Assembly: GCA_021815405.1 (NCBI GenBank)
Contig: JAKAGV010000019.1
Span: forward strand, 62,001 to 126,000
Length of the DNA stretch: 64,000 nucleotides
Origin: Bacteroidota bacterium
Lineage (GTDB): Bacteria > Bacteroidota > Ignavibacteria > Ignavibacteriales > Ignavibacteriaceae
Direction: 5' to 3'
Positions 8,485 to 17,477 of the stretch are shown one piece after another; position 1 is the first letter of the stretch, and every line of letters starts with the position of its first letter. The translations under genes were made by a program, and so were the position numbers. Under the pieces are notes generated by a model that saw only the letters and a list, made by a program, of their open reading frames with translations, was not told where the DNA came from and searched no databases.

Positions 8485-9813
8485 TCATTTTACCGGCATT
8501 CTGCCGATTGAATAATAAATAAAATTATTCTCTTTCATCTTTTCAAGATCATAAAGATTGCGTCCATCGAATATCACCGGCTCTTTAAGAAGCGATTTTA
8601 TTCGCATGAAATCAGGTGCTCTAAATTCATTCCATTCGGTAACTATAATTAATGCATCAGCATTTTCAAGAGCTTTATATGGATGATCTGAATAATTAAT
8701 CTTATCTCCGATAACAGCCTTTGTCGTTTCAATTGCTTCCGGATCGTAAGCTGAAATATTTACGCCGGCGTTTATCAGTTTCTTTATTAATTTTATTGAA
8801 GGAGCTTCGCGAACGTCGTCGGTATTAGGCTTAAATGCAAGTCCCCACATTCCAAAATGTTTTCCTTTAAGACTTCCGTTATAGTGCTTTGAAATCTTTT
8901 GGAAGAAGATTTCAACTTGATTTTCATTCACTGCCATTACCGATTTCAAAATTTTGAAATCATAATTATTTTCATTTGCAGTATTAACCAGCGCCACAAC
9001 ATCCTTAGGAAAACAAGAACCACCGTAACCTATTCCGGGGAACAAAAATCTTTTTCCTATTCTTGAATCGGATCCGATACCAATGCGGACTTTGTCAACT
9101 TCTGCGCCGGTAAGCTCGCAAAGATTTGCTATCTCATTCATGAAAGAAATTTTTGCTGCAAGAAAAGAATTAGCAGCGTACTTAGTCATCTCCGCAGAAC
9201 GTTCATCCATAAAATAAACCGGATTACCGGAACGTACGAAAGGCTCATAAAGCACTGTTAAAATTGATTTGGTCTTTTCGCTGCTGGTACCAATAACAAC
9301 TCTCTCCGGCTTCATAAAATCTTCCACCGCCATGCCTTCTCTTAAGAATTCGGGATTCGAAGCAACATCGAATTCAAAGTTTGGCGCATGCTTCTTAATT
9401 TCAGCACGAACCTTGTCGCTCGTACCGACCGGGACAGTGCTTTTATCAATAATAATTTTAAAACCAATACCAGGCTCATCTTTAAATAATTTTCCAAGAT
9501 CATCAGCTACGCTAAGGACATATTTCAGATCAGCACTGCCGTTGCCGTCTTGAGGGGTCGGCAGACAAAGAAAAATAATTTCAGATTTTCTAACCGCTTC
9601 ACGTAAGTCGGTTGTAAAGGAAAGTCGTTCATTCTTTACGTTTCTATCAACTAATATCTCAAGTCCGGGCTCATAAATTGGGATGGCGCCGTTCTTCAGT
9701 TTATCAATTTTTGCTTTGTCAATGTCGACGCAAATAACAAAGTTGCCGGTTTCAGCAAAACAAGTTCCTGTTACTAAGCCGACATAGCCGGTCCCCACAA
9801 CAGCAATATTCAA
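8485..9813 (-). CDS. UDP-glucose/GDP-mannose 6-dehydrogenase family protein
   Basis: 442 residues. Oxidises a nucleotide sugar (most probably UDP-glucose to UDP-glucuronate) with two NAD+. The N-terminal Rossmann motif is GTGYVGLVTGTCFAETGN; STVPVGTSDKVR and the catalytic cysteine in GYGGSCFPKDVVAL are present; the C-terminal UDP-binding domain includes GLAFKPNTDDVREAPS. The closest textbook equivalent is Ugd/TuaD, with UDP-glucose inferred as substrate. UDP-glucuronate feeds capsule and exopolysaccharide synthesis, agreeing with the UpxY-like gene just downstream. A plain start codon is preceded by a GGAGTA-type ribosome site. Confidence 0.93.
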   Translation of the reverse strand: MNIAVVGTGYVGLVTGTCFAETGNFVICVDIDKAKIDKLKNGAIPIYEPGLEILVDRNVKNERLSFTTDLREAVRKSEIIFLCLPTPQDGNGSADLKYVLSVADDLGKLFKDEPGIGFKIIIDKSTVPVGTSDKVRAEIKKHAPNFEFDVASNPEFLREGMAVEDFMKPERVVIGTSSEKTKSILTVLYEPFVRSGNPVYFMDERSAEMTKYAANSFLAAKISFMNEIANLCELTGAEVDKVRIGIGSDSRIGKRFLFPGIGYGGSCFPKDVVALVNTANENNYDFKILKSVMAVNENQVEIFFQKISKHYNGSLKGKHFGMWGLAFKPNTDDVREAPSIKLIKKLINAGVNISAYDPEAIETTKAVIGDKINYSDHPYKALENADALIIVTEWNEFRAPDFMRIKSLLKEPVIFDGRNLYDLEKMKENNFIYYSIGRMPVK

Positions 9814-9887
9814 GGTATACTCCTAATTTTTAATATCAAATATAATACTACAAAAATAAATTATAAAAAGTGAAGAAGTAAATTTAA

Positions 9888-11414
9888 TTAATGGTAATCG
9901 AGAACAGCCTGGATTTTCTCACTGAAAATATTATCGTCAATAGGTTTTTGAAGGATTGAATCGACTCCAAAGATTTGGAACTCCCGTTTAATCTCTGCAG
10001 TAGCTTCAGGAACTATTGCTATTATGGGAATTCGAGTGCCTTTATCTTCCTTTCTAATCGATTCTATAAACTGAACACCGTTCATCAGTGGAAGATCATA
10101 ATCAGAAATTATAAGCGACGGCAGCTGTGATAAGAAGTGGTTTATTGCATCATAGCCATTGTTAACACCAATTACCTTATACACCGGGAAGTTTTGTTTT
10201 AAGATGTTTTCAAACTTTTCCTTTTCATCATAATTGTTTTCGACTAAAAGAATAGTATTAGGTGAAGACGGAATAGTAAAATGAAACTCACTTCCAATAT
10301 TCTGTTCGGAGTAAAACCAGATTTCACCTTCATGCTTTTCTATAATTTCTTTAACCAGCGAAAGACCTAGACCGGTGCCTTTTTCTCCTTTTGTACCTTC
10401 GGTTGAAAACATTTTTTCAATTCTGAAAAGTTTTGCCTTATTTGAATCCGAAATACCAAGACCTTCATCTTTTACAATAAATTCAATAAACTTATCATTG
10501 AATGAGTCAGCAGATATTTCAATTGTTGTTCCTTCAAGAGAAAATTTAATAGCATTGCTCAACAGGTTTGTAACTACCTGAGTCAACAGTCTTTCATCCG
10601 CCTGCACATAAAGGGATTCCTTTACATGAACTTTTATATCAAGCTTTTTTCTTATTGCGTTTCCGGTTAAAGATGAGATGCAGTTGAATATAATGCTTTG
10701 AACATGAAGCCGCTGCGGCTCAATTTTTATTCTTCCTGTTTGAAGTCGCGACCAATCGAGCAAATAATTTACTAGCTGTAGCTGGTGTTGTGAGGAATCA
10801 TTTATATAATTTAGATATTCAAGCCGCTCCTCGTGAGATAGGTTCGGCTCATTGATAAGGATTTCTGAAAAACCGAGTATGCTTGTAAACGGTGCCCGGA
10901 GGTCATGCGAAAGCATCGAGATGAATTTGTCTTTTGATGCATTAAGATGTTTAAGATTTTCAAGCGACTTTACCAGACTGCTCTGCTCATCAATTAAATC
11001 TGTTATGTCGGAAACAATACCGTAATATTCCTCAGGTTTTCCTGAATTATCTCTTATAACTGAAATGCGCTCATTAATCCAAAGGATAGATTTATCTTTC
11101 CTAACGATGCGATATGAAAGCTTTATGAAATTTGTTGAAGCGTCATTTGAGAAGTCGGTGAATACTTTCTTGATTCTTTGTTGATCATCTTCAAAAATGA
11201 TATTACTGCCTCTTCCGGGGAAATGCTTAACCTCATCAGCAGTATATCCGGTTATTTTAACGATGTTGTCCGAATAATATACAATTTCCTTTTGTCCCTC
11301 TTTCTTTAATGACCAAAGGAAGCTGTCGTCAATCCCGTAAAAAAATTTATTTATTGAGCTGTTGTTGTTATTCAAATTGAAATTAATTTTTGTAGTATGC
11401 CAGGTAGACCGCAA
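9888..11414 (-). CDS. Soluble PAS hybrid histidine kinase with degenerate C-terminal receiver
   Basis: 508 residues without membrane segments. A PAS domain (about 25-150, with YYGIVSDITDLI at its end) leads into HisKA with SMLSHDLRAPFTS, then HATPase (N box LLSNAIKFS, DEGLGI, GTGLGLSLVKE), then a receiver starting at NTILLVENNYDE. The receiver has the phospho-accepting Asp in LIISDYDLPLMNG and the Lys in LQKP, but the usual acidic pair reads Glu-Asn (VEN) and the conserved Thr/Ser switch position is Val (AIVPEAT). It may therefore be phosphorylated poorly or signal differently. No partner regulator is adjacent, and there is no DNA-binding output. Confidence 0.9.
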   Translation of the reverse strand: MRSTWHTTKINFNLNNNNSSINKFFYGIDDSFLWSLKKEGQKEIVYYSDNIVKITGYTADEVKHFPGRGSNIIFEDDQQRIKKVFTDFSNDASTNFIKLSYRIVRKDKSILWINERISVIRDNSGKPEEYYGIVSDITDLIDEQSSLVKSLENLKHLNASKDKFISMLSHDLRAPFTSILGFSEILINEPNLSHEERLEYLNYINDSSQHQLQLVNYLLDWSRLQTGRIKIEPQRLHVQSIIFNCISSLTGNAIRKKLDIKVHVKESLYVQADERLLTQVVTNLLSNAIKFSLEGTTIEISADSFNDKFIEFIVKDEGLGISDSNKAKLFRIEKMFSTEGTKGEKGTGLGLSLVKEIIEKHEGEIWFYSEQNIGSEFHFTIPSSPNTILLVENNYDEKEKFENILKQNFPVYKVIGVNNGYDAINHFLSQLPSLIISDYDLPLMNGVQFIESIRKEDKGTRIPIIAIVPEATAEIKREFQIFGVDSILQKPIDDNIFSEKIQAVLDYH

Positions 11415-11463
11415 TTGAAAAATATTCCGGCATATAATTTTTATTTATTTCAAATATATTAAA

Positions 11464-12468
11464 TTATTTAATAAGATACTCCGAATCGTGCAACTTATTC
11501 TCACCGTTTTTATACAGCGCATACTGAAAGCCTTTTTGAATTGCATAGGAACCAACTTCTCCCTGTTTATTTATTGCAATAAATGCAACCTGGAAAGTTT
11601 TGTAATCTTTCTGCTTCTCAGCTATCCTTTTAATTGCAGCTTCGCAGGCTTCTTTGGGTGATTTGCCGTTCCGCATCTCTTCGACAACTAAATGGCTGCC
11701 TGCAATTTTTATTACCGATTCACCCAATCCAGTTGAGGTAGCAGCGCCAACTTCATTATCAACAAACAATCCCGCGCCGATGATTGCAGAATCCGCTACT
11801 CTTCCATGATATTTAAATGCAATTCCGCTGGTTGTGCATGTACCTGATATATTTCCGGAATTATCCAATGCAAGCATACCGATTGTATCATGATTATATT
11901 TACCGACCGGAATATAATGGCTTGTTTTCAACCACTCCTGCCATGCTTTTTTCGATTCTTTGGTAAGAAGATTTACTTTTTTAAATCCGTTTGCAAGAGC
12001 AAGCTCAAGTGCGCCATCACCAACTATCATAACATGAGGAGTTTTTTCCATTATCAATCTTGCCACAGAGACCGGATGCATTATATGCTGAAGAAAGGCT
12101 ACAGCGCCTGCATTGCCATTTTCGTCCATTATGCTGGCATCAAGTGTTACGTAACCATCGCGGTCCGGCAAGCCGCCATAACCTACGGTGTTAATTTTAG
12201 GATCTGCTTCAATTATCCGTACGCCTTTTTCTACTGCATCAAGCGCACGTCCGCCGCTGGAGAGTGTTTTCCATGCCTCCTCGTTAGCTCTTATTCCGAA
12301 ATCCCAAGTAGAAATAACAATAGGTTTATTAGTTGATTTTGTACTGCCAAAGGTTTTTTCAAATGATGATAAACCTTTACTTATTCTTCTTCCGGCAGGA
12401 TGAATAACTGAGGCAGCGGCAGTTACTGAGGTAAGTGTTTCTACAATAAACTTTCTTCTGGTAGTCAT
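11464..12468 (-). CDS. N4-(beta-N-acetylglucosaminyl)-L-asparaginase (glycosylasparaginase), Tat-exported
   Basis: Ntn-hydrolase of the glycosylasparaginase/isoaspartyl peptidase family, which cleaves the GlcNAc-Asn bond of N-linked glycopeptides. The autoproteolysis site and catalytic Thr are in NHDTIGMLALD; substrate-loop sequence TCTTSGIAFKYHGRVADS and GAATSTGLGES follow. The N-terminus TTRRKFIVETLTSVTAAASV is a twin-arginine signal, so the folded enzyme is probably exported to the periplasm. 334 residues is normal. It suggests scavenging of glycoproteins, consistent with the many secreted peptidases nearby. The alternative, a plant-type isoaspartyl peptidase, is less likely given the HDTIG site and Tat signal. 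Confidence 0.92.
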   Translation of the reverse strand: MTTRRKFIVETLTSVTAAASVIHPAGRRISKGLSSFEKTFGSTKSTNKPIVISTWDFGIRANEEAWKTLSSGGRALDAVEKGVRIIEADPKINTVGYGGLPDRDGYVTLDASIMDENGNAGAVAFLQHIMHPVSVARLIMEKTPHVMIVGDGALELALANGFKKVNLLTKESKKAWQEWLKTSHYIPVGKYNHDTIGMLALDNSGNISGTCTTSGIAFKYHGRVADSAIIGAGLFVDNEVGAATSTGLGESVIKIAGSHLVVEEMRNGKSPKEACEAAIKRIAEKQKDYKTFQVAFIAINKQGEVGSYAIQKGFQYALYKNGENKLHDSEYLIK

Positions 12469-12555
12469 AGCGACATATCAATATAAATTGAATATAGTAT
12501 TTATATCTTTAATATAGGAATTTAATTGTAAACATTTCAATAAGGAAAAAGCCTT

Positions 12556-13491
12556 ATGAAGAACAAATTTTTACTGTTCATTGCTGTGTCAGTTTTGTTA
12601 TTTTCTTTTTCTCTAACTTCAACTTTAGGATTTAGCATCGGAGAAAAAACATTTAACCGAATCAAATCTCCAAATTCCCGTAAATACTTTTCAATACCGA
12701 TTACTATTTCACCGGAAGGTCATATTTTCATAAAAGCAAAGATCAATGGCGTAGAAGGCAGATTTATACTTGATACCGGTGCCGGAATAAATGTTATCAC
12801 TAAAAAATTTGCTTCAAAGCTGAATGACGTAATACCGCTTGACGGAACTTTTACCGGGTTCAGAGCAACAGGGGAAAAACTGAATATGAAGCTATTCAGT
12901 GTAAAAAATATTGAGATTGGAAATTTAATTATACATAATAACATTCTGACAATTCTATATGCAGATTTTGGTAAGTTTGATGGATTGATATCTATGACTT
13001 GTTTCAGAAATCAACCTTTTACAATTGATTTTCCTAACAAGAAAATTTATCTGGAAACTAAGAAAAGTTTGAACGTAAGAATGAAAAAAGGCAAGATTGT
13101 ACCTATCCAATTAGATGATGATAGAGGAATTTCGCTTGACCTGTTTACAAAAGTTAAAGTAAACAACAAATTGATATTACAAATATCGTTGGACAGCGGT
13201 GCAGGATTCGACGTATTCAGATTCAATGCCGGATTCATGAATAAACTTGGGATAGATTCTTCAAACGCAAAAAAATATTCCAAGAAAAGCAGTATTAATA
13301 AGGAAATCAGTAATGCTTTTTACATTTCTAATGTAAAGGATATTTTTCTATACTCAGCACCCTCCGTTCATGATGAAAATGTTAAGGCATCTTTTCTAAA
13401 GGGCTTAATTTATGACGGCATTACTTGTATAAATTGGTTAGGTAAACAAGTTACAATCGATATTCCCGATAAAGAAATGATTTTGAATTAA
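12556..13491 (+). CDS. Secreted retropepsin-like aspartyl protease family protein
   Basis: 311 residues with an N-terminal signal peptide (FLLFIAVSVLLFSFSLTSTL). Two D-[TS]-G motifs are seen: FILDTGAGINVI near residue 75 and ISLDSGAGFDVF near residue 215. Single-motif retropepsins must dimerise; two motifs in one chain suggest a two-lobed pepsin-like arrangement within the bacterial 'aspartyl protease family' proteins (clan AA). Whether it is proteolytically active is unknown. It is divergent from the glycosylasparaginase gene (87 bases between) and ends at a hairpin shared with the convergent subtilase. AAGGAAAAAGCC precedes the ATG. Confidence 0.83.
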   Translation: MKNKFLLFIAVSVLLFSFSLTSTLGFSIGEKTFNRIKSPNSRKYFSIPITISPEGHIFIKAKINGVEGRFILDTGAGINVITKKFASKLNDVIPLDGTFTGFRATGEKLNMKLFSVKNIEIGNLIIHNNILTILYADFGKFDGLISMTCFRNQPFTIDFPNKKIYLETKKSLNVRMKKGKIVPIQLDDDRGISLDLFTKVKVNNKLILQISLDSGAGFDVFRFNAGFMNKLGIDSSNAKKYSKKSSINKEISNAFYISNVKDIFLYSAPSVHDENVKASFLKGLIYDGITCINWLGKQVTIDIPDKEMILN

Positions 13492-13500
13492 GCAGAATAA

Positions 13501-13533
13501 AGACACCCGATGTCTATGAAACACCGGGTGTCT
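13501..13533. terminator. Bidirectional hairpin terminator between convergent genes
   Basis: A perfect 9-bp inverted repeat (AGACACCCG at 13501-13509, CGGGTGTCT at 13525-13533) with a 15-base loop sits just after the aspartyl protease stop and just before the end of the convergent subtilase gene. The flanks are A/T-rich. Confidence 0.7.
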
Positions 13534-13538
13534 GTAAA

Positions 13539-14543
13539 CTATTTTAACAAAACAAGCTTTTTGGTAAAAGTCAGTCCGTTTACATTTAGAGAATATAAAT
13601 AAATACCACTGGCTAGCTGTTCACCGCTCACCGGGAATTTAACTTCATAGCTTCCTGCTGGTTTTGTTTCATCAACTAAAGTCTCTACAACTCTTCCCAG
13701 CATGTCATAAATTCTAAGTGTTACATAACCTGGCTTAGCTATCTGATATTTAATTGTTGTAGTCGGATTAAACGGATTGGGATAGTTCTGCATCAGATTG
13801 TAAGTTAAAGGAGTTTCAATGTTTTGATTGGAAACTGAAGTAGGAATTGTTTGATACTTAATTCTGGCATTAGCAATTGCAGTTCGAAGATCCACTAAAG
13901 AAGTTCCAGCAGCAATTGCAAAGGCTACATCTAAAGTCTGCCCGGCAGGTATAGAAAACGGACCGCCGGATGTTACTTCAGAGATATCACCGGAGCCTGC
14001 TTTTGCCTTGCCTATACCGCTTGAGATCGCCTGCCATTTTTCAGTATTAGTAAAACCATCATAGATTCCCCAGTAACCGTCTGAGCCATCGTTCAAAATT
14101 CCCCAATAACCATAGTTGGTTGAAGAAATCAATGCAGTTGCAACTAGTGTATCAAAGCCTGCAGCATTATGGAATGCGTAACCAAAGTTGCCGTTATAAT
14201 CGTATTCTGTTGAGTCATTCTGTCCATCAACCAAATCCCAATCTGAAAATACTCCGGCATAGAAATTTGAAATTGTTCTGCTCGTATTGTTCGTAAAGCT
14301 GTACTTTAATATTATAAAATTATTATAAGGCACAGAGTTGAAAGAATAAGATTGAAGGCGCGTTGTAATACCGAGTTTATTCGCACCGGCTCCGTTATCA
14401 TTAAAGATCCCGATACCCTGCTCATCAGCAACACTGCCGGGAATATGAATCTTAAACGGTTGAACAACACTAAAGGAAGTATCTTCATAATTCTGATCTG
14501 CTCCGCGACCAGCATCTTCAATAGTTGATGAATCTGTCGATAA
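13539..14543 (-). CDS. C-terminal part of the frameshifted subtilase: ectodomain plus T9SS sorting domain
   Basis: In the frame used here the sequence reads on without a break from DSSTIEDAGRGADQNYEDTS through a beta-rich region to the C-terminal type IX sorting domain (NYPNPFNPTTTIKYQI, then LRIYDMLGRVVETLVDE and GIYLYSLNVNGLTFTKKLVL). It is the direct continuation of the subtilase at 14518-16404; the two frames overlap only between 14521 and 14543, and one base must be gained or lost there. Alone, this part has no signal peptide and a plausible ATG only at 14333. The sorting domain would send the intact protein through the type IX pore to the cell surface or medium. Confidence 0.85.
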   Translation of the reverse strand, partial: LSTDSSTIEDAGRGADQNYEDTSFSVVQPFKIHIPGSVADEQGIGIFNDNGAGANKLGITTRLQSYSFNSVPYNNFIILKYSFTNNTSRTISNFYAGVFSDWDLVDGQNDSTEYDYNGNFGYAFHNAAGFDTLVATALISSTNYGYWGILNDGSDGYWGIYDGFTNTEKWQAISSGIGKAKAGSGDISEVTSGGPFSIPAGQTLDVAFAIAAGTSLVDLRTAIANARIKYQTIPTSVSNQNIETPLTYNLMQNYPNPFNPTTTIKYQIAKPGYVTLRIYDMLGRVVETLVDETKPAGSYEVKFPVSGEQLASGIYLYSLNVNGLTFTKKLVLLK

Positions 14544-16404
14544 TTAATGATCCTTCAAAAAGCATATTATTGCCATTCATGAATTCGAATCCGTCTCCCT
14601 GAGTGTTTGTAGGGTAATCATTGAATCCGTAATTACCTCTGCTGTTTATAGTAAGAGCAACTTGGTTACCCGATTGTGTAAAGTAAGATGGATTAACCGG
14701 AACATCAAACAACTGGTAGTCTGAATAGTTACCGTCAGAGTAATCAAGTCTAAATTGAATATTTGCATCAAGCGGAATGTTATTGGAAAGTGTGAACGAA
14801 AAAAGTGAACCCGAATTATCAAATGTACCCAAAGTCGAGATACCTGACTTTGAAAAAGATCCGTTGACAACAGTTGCATAAGACGGATTCATACTTATTA
14901 ATGAAACCGTCAGGTTGTTAATCGGTTTAAGATAATTAGTAAAATTTACTTTAACGGTAATAGTCTCTCCGGGTTCAAATATATTGTTTCCATTCCCGCC
15001 AGGTGCTGCATCGGAAAACTGAAAATCGGTAGCGCGAACTGCTTCTGCATTGGTGTTAGAAAGTGCTTTGTAAGCATTTATTCTTCCACCGCCTAATTGA
15101 TATTTGAAACCGGAATTTATGCTGTCAATGTTATCGCAGTTTACTCTTATCTGCTGCGCAACCTGGTCTGGAGTATAGTTTGGGAAATGCGAAAATACAA
15201 GCGCTGCTAAGCCAGCGGCGAGCGGTGAAGAGAAAGAAGTACCGTCACCTGTTGTGTAATTATTTGGCTGCCAAGTAGAAAAAATGCTAACACCTGGTGC
15301 GCAGACGTCAATGTTTTCTCCATAATTTGAAAAGTACGCAAGCTCATCTTTTTGATCTGTTGCTGCAACTGAAAGTACATGCTGATACGATGCAGGATAA
15401 AATGATTCTGAAACACCGTCGTTACCCGCAGCAGCAACTACTAGTGCTCCTTTGGAGTTTGCGTAATCAATAATATCTTGTTCTGCTTGAGAATAGCCGC
15501 CGCCTCCCCAACTGCAGTTTATTACTTTCGCGCCATGATCAACTGCATATTTAATACCATCGAAACCATATAAGATATATGGATCTCCTGATGTGGGATC
15601 AATTTGATTTGCCTGCGCTACCTTTACAGCCATAATTTTACATTTAAACCCAATTCCGGCAACACCAATGCCGTTATCTGTAACAGCATCTGCTGTACCT
15701 GCGACTAAAGTTCCGTGGTATGGACTATCTTCAATTGGATTATTATCCGGCGTTGGAAGATTGCCGTTTCCATTTCCGCCAAAATCCCAGCCGATTGAAT
15801 CGCCTGGATATTGCGTATCACTTTGCCAGTTCGGATTGTGCCAAATGTTTGCATACAAATCCGGATGAGACCAATCTACACCGGTATCTACAATGCCAAT
15901 AATAACACTTGTGTCGCCTTCCGAAATATCCCAGGCTTTTTCGGCTTGAATGAGAGCAAGATAATATTCTGATGAATAACCCGGATCGTTAGGAACAACA
16001 GCAACTCGTCTTACATATTGCGGTTCTGCCCATTCTATGTAGCTTAGTTTTTTCAATTTAGCAGAAGCATAAAGGGGGTCTTCATTACCGGAGTAATGAA
16101 CAAGCATCATTCTATTCAAACCAAATTTTACCTCAGCCGGACTGCTGCCAAAAATATTTTTAGCTGAAGTAAACTTGAATTGACCGAAAGCCTGATTCAA
16201 TTGTGCCGTTACATTTTGGGCTTTTAGCATTGTACCAGCAGGTGTGCTTTTTAATTTGATGATAATGGTATGAGATAAATATATTAGATTTCTGTTCTTT
16301 ATAATACCTGAGTTATTTTGTTGATTATTGAAGCCAAATCCAATTTGCGGAACAAAAAATAGAATTATTATGCACAAAAAAACATTACGGTTCCTAATTT
16401 TCAT
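14518..16404 (-). CDS. Subtilisin-like S8 serine peptidase, N-terminal part (frameshifted gene)
   Basis: From the ATG at 16404: a signal peptide (NRNVFLCIIILFFVPQIGFG), a propeptide-like region, then the S8 catalytic triad: Asp about residue 173 in IVDTGVDWSHPD, His about 230 in SPYHGTLVAGT, Ser about 390 in GDGTSFSSPLAAG, with oxyanion Asn in AAAGNDG. A beta-sandwich region follows and the frame stops at 14518 after LIIDRFINY; that short tail is the out-of-frame product. A TTG 18 bases upstream could also start the frame, but the 16404 ATG has AAGG five bases before it. With the indel repaired, the protein would be about 960 residues and end in a T9SS domain. Either a real inactivating indel or an assembly error. 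Confidence 0.88.
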   Translation of the reverse strand: MKIRNRNVFLCIIILFFVPQIGFGFNNQQNNSGIIKNRNLIYLSHTIIIKLKSTPAGTMLKAQNVTAQLNQAFGQFKFTSAKNIFGSSPAEVKFGLNRMMLVHYSGNEDPLYASAKLKKLSYIEWAEPQYVRRVAVVPNDPGYSSEYYLALIQAEKAWDISEGDTSVIIGIVDTGVDWSHPDLYANIWHNPNWQSDTQYPGDSIGWDFGGNGNGNLPTPDNNPIEDSPYHGTLVAGTADAVTDNGIGVAGIGFKCKIMAVKVAQANQIDPTSGDPYILYGFDGIKYAVDHGAKVINCSWGGGGYSQAEQDIIDYANSKGALVVAAAGNDGVSESFYPASYQHVLSVAATDQKDELAYFSNYGENIDVCAPGVSIFSTWQPNNYTTGDGTSFSSPLAAGLAALVFSHFPNYTPDQVAQQIRVNCDNIDSINSGFKYQLGGGRINAYKALSNTNAEAVRATDFQFSDAAPGGNGNNIFEPGETITVKVNFTNYLKPINNLTVSLISMNPSYATVVNGSFSKSGISTLGTFDNSGSLFSFTLSNNIPLDANIQFRLDYSDGNYSDYQLFDVPVNPSYFTQSGNQVALTINSRGNYGFNDYPTNTQGDGFEFMNGNNMLFEGSLIIDRFINY

Positions 16405-16717
16405 AAAAGCCTTACTAGTCAAATTATTTTATTAAATGTGTATTAAGTTAAAAAGAAATATCATCAATATATAAATAATAAATGTGATAGAAATTCAGAA
16501 TAAGATTCAGTTGGATAAATTGTGATCTCTCATTTATCTAAAAATTAATATGAAAGTATTAAAAATGATTTTAAAGTCAATAATTTTCACTCTTAAGGCT
16601 TGACAAATAAAAATAGAGTCCTTATTATATATATGGATAATTTCTTCTCTTCTGTTATTTAGTTAGGGGGTCTCATAATAAACTAATTATAAACAAAATA
16701 TTTCGGAGGCAGGCACT
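16405..16717. other. Divergent promoter region between subtilase and barrel gene
   Basis: About 310 A/T-rich bases between two divergent genes, so it must carry both promoters. Only the rightward one (16600-16628) could be recognised. No reading frame, repeat or RNA was seen. Confidence 0.5.
16600..16628 (+). promoter_or_regulatory. Candidate sigma-70-type promoter for the outer-membrane barrel gene
   Basis: TTGACA at 16600-16605, a 17-base spacer and TATTAT at 16623-16628 match the classical consensus at all but one position. The long leader (about 85 bases) leads to a strong ribosome site (CGGAGGCAG) before the ATG at 16718. Members of this phylum often use a different -7 element (TAnnTTTG), so experimental support would be needed. 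Confidence 0.45.
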
Positions 16718-17371
16718 ATGAAAAAGATTGTTTCTGTTTTCGTTTCTCTCGCTTTTGTTCTCGCAATTCAAACAACAAGCTTTTCGCAATTTAGGCTTAA
16801 GGTTGGACCTGCGTTGGGTATGAATTTCAACCTGCATTCAGGTTCAGACATTGAATCAGGAAGTGGTTTCGGAATTGCGTTCGGAGGATATGCAGATATG
16901 AACTTTACTCCAACTATAGGGATGATAGGCGGCATATCTTTCTATGATAATAGAAGCGGCTCCTATACTGAATCCGGCAGCGACCCGTACTATGGAAATT
17001 ACACCGTGGATGTCAGCGGAAGTCTTGCATATTTTCAATTAGAATCGTTATTCAAATTGCAGATTCCGAATGATAATTTTTTCTTTGTATTCGGTCCGGT
17101 TTTAGGTTTTAATATTCAAAGCCAAGCAGAATCTACCATTAGTTTACCGGCATACAATTATACTTCTAAGGCATCAAAAACAACAATTAAAGATACTCAG
17201 GTAAGATTTGAACTTAAAACCGGAGCTGGCTACGATATTCCAGTTACCAATTTTATTATAATCTCACCGCAGGTAACCTTTGGTTATGGATTAACTGATG
17301 TTGTTAAAGATGTAAAGTGGAAAATTATGACTTTCCAATTATTGGCTGGTGTGAAGTTCAACCTTATTTAG
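16718..17371 (+). CDS. Outer-membrane beta-barrel protein (porin/PorT-like)
   Basis: 217 residues: a signal peptide (MKKIVSVFVSLAFVLAIQTT, cleaved near FSQ), then alternating hydrophobic/polar strands separated by glycine- and serine-rich loops, ending with LLAGVKFNLI, a barrel-closing strand. The initial FRLKVGPALGMNF and late FELKTGAGYDIPV segments fit the small outer-membrane beta-barrel family common in Bacteroidota. Probably an eight-stranded barrel; the substrate or partner is unknown. A strong GGAGG site lies before the start. The truncated convergent gene at 17478-17828 is a paralog of its C-terminal half. Confidence 0.85.
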   Translation: MKKIVSVFVSLAFVLAIQTTSFSQFRLKVGPALGMNFNLHSGSDIESGSGFGIAFGGYADMNFTPTIGMIGGISFYDNRSGSYTESGSDPYYGNYTVDVSGSLAYFQLESLFKLQIPNDNFFFVFGPVLGFNIQSQAESTISLPAYNYTSKASKTTIKDTQVRFELKTGAGYDIPVTNFIIISPQVTFGYGLTDVVKDVKWKIMTFQLLAGVKFNLI

Positions 17372-17392
17372 GAATGAGATAAGGAAATATTT

Positions 17393-17433
17393 TTCCGGGT
17401 ATCGTTATGAAAAATAAATCATGATACCCGGAA
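17393..17433. terminator. Bidirectional hairpin between convergent barrel genes
   Basis: Perfect 11-bp inverted repeat (TTCCGGGTATC at 17393-17403 with GATACCCGGAA at 17423-17433), with further pairing inside the loop, between the stop of the barrel gene and the end of the convergent barrel remnant. A/T-rich flanks on both sides support a terminator in both directions. Confidence 0.75.
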
Positions 17434-17477
17434 TTCTTAAATAGTTTCTTTAGAAGATAAAATTCTAAATCTTAATT

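Noticed and set aside
14312-14521. 69-codon frame at the subtilase frameshift
   Set aside because: It is the out-of-frame reading of the same ectodomain; the neighbouring frame gives continuous family-like sequence over this stretch.
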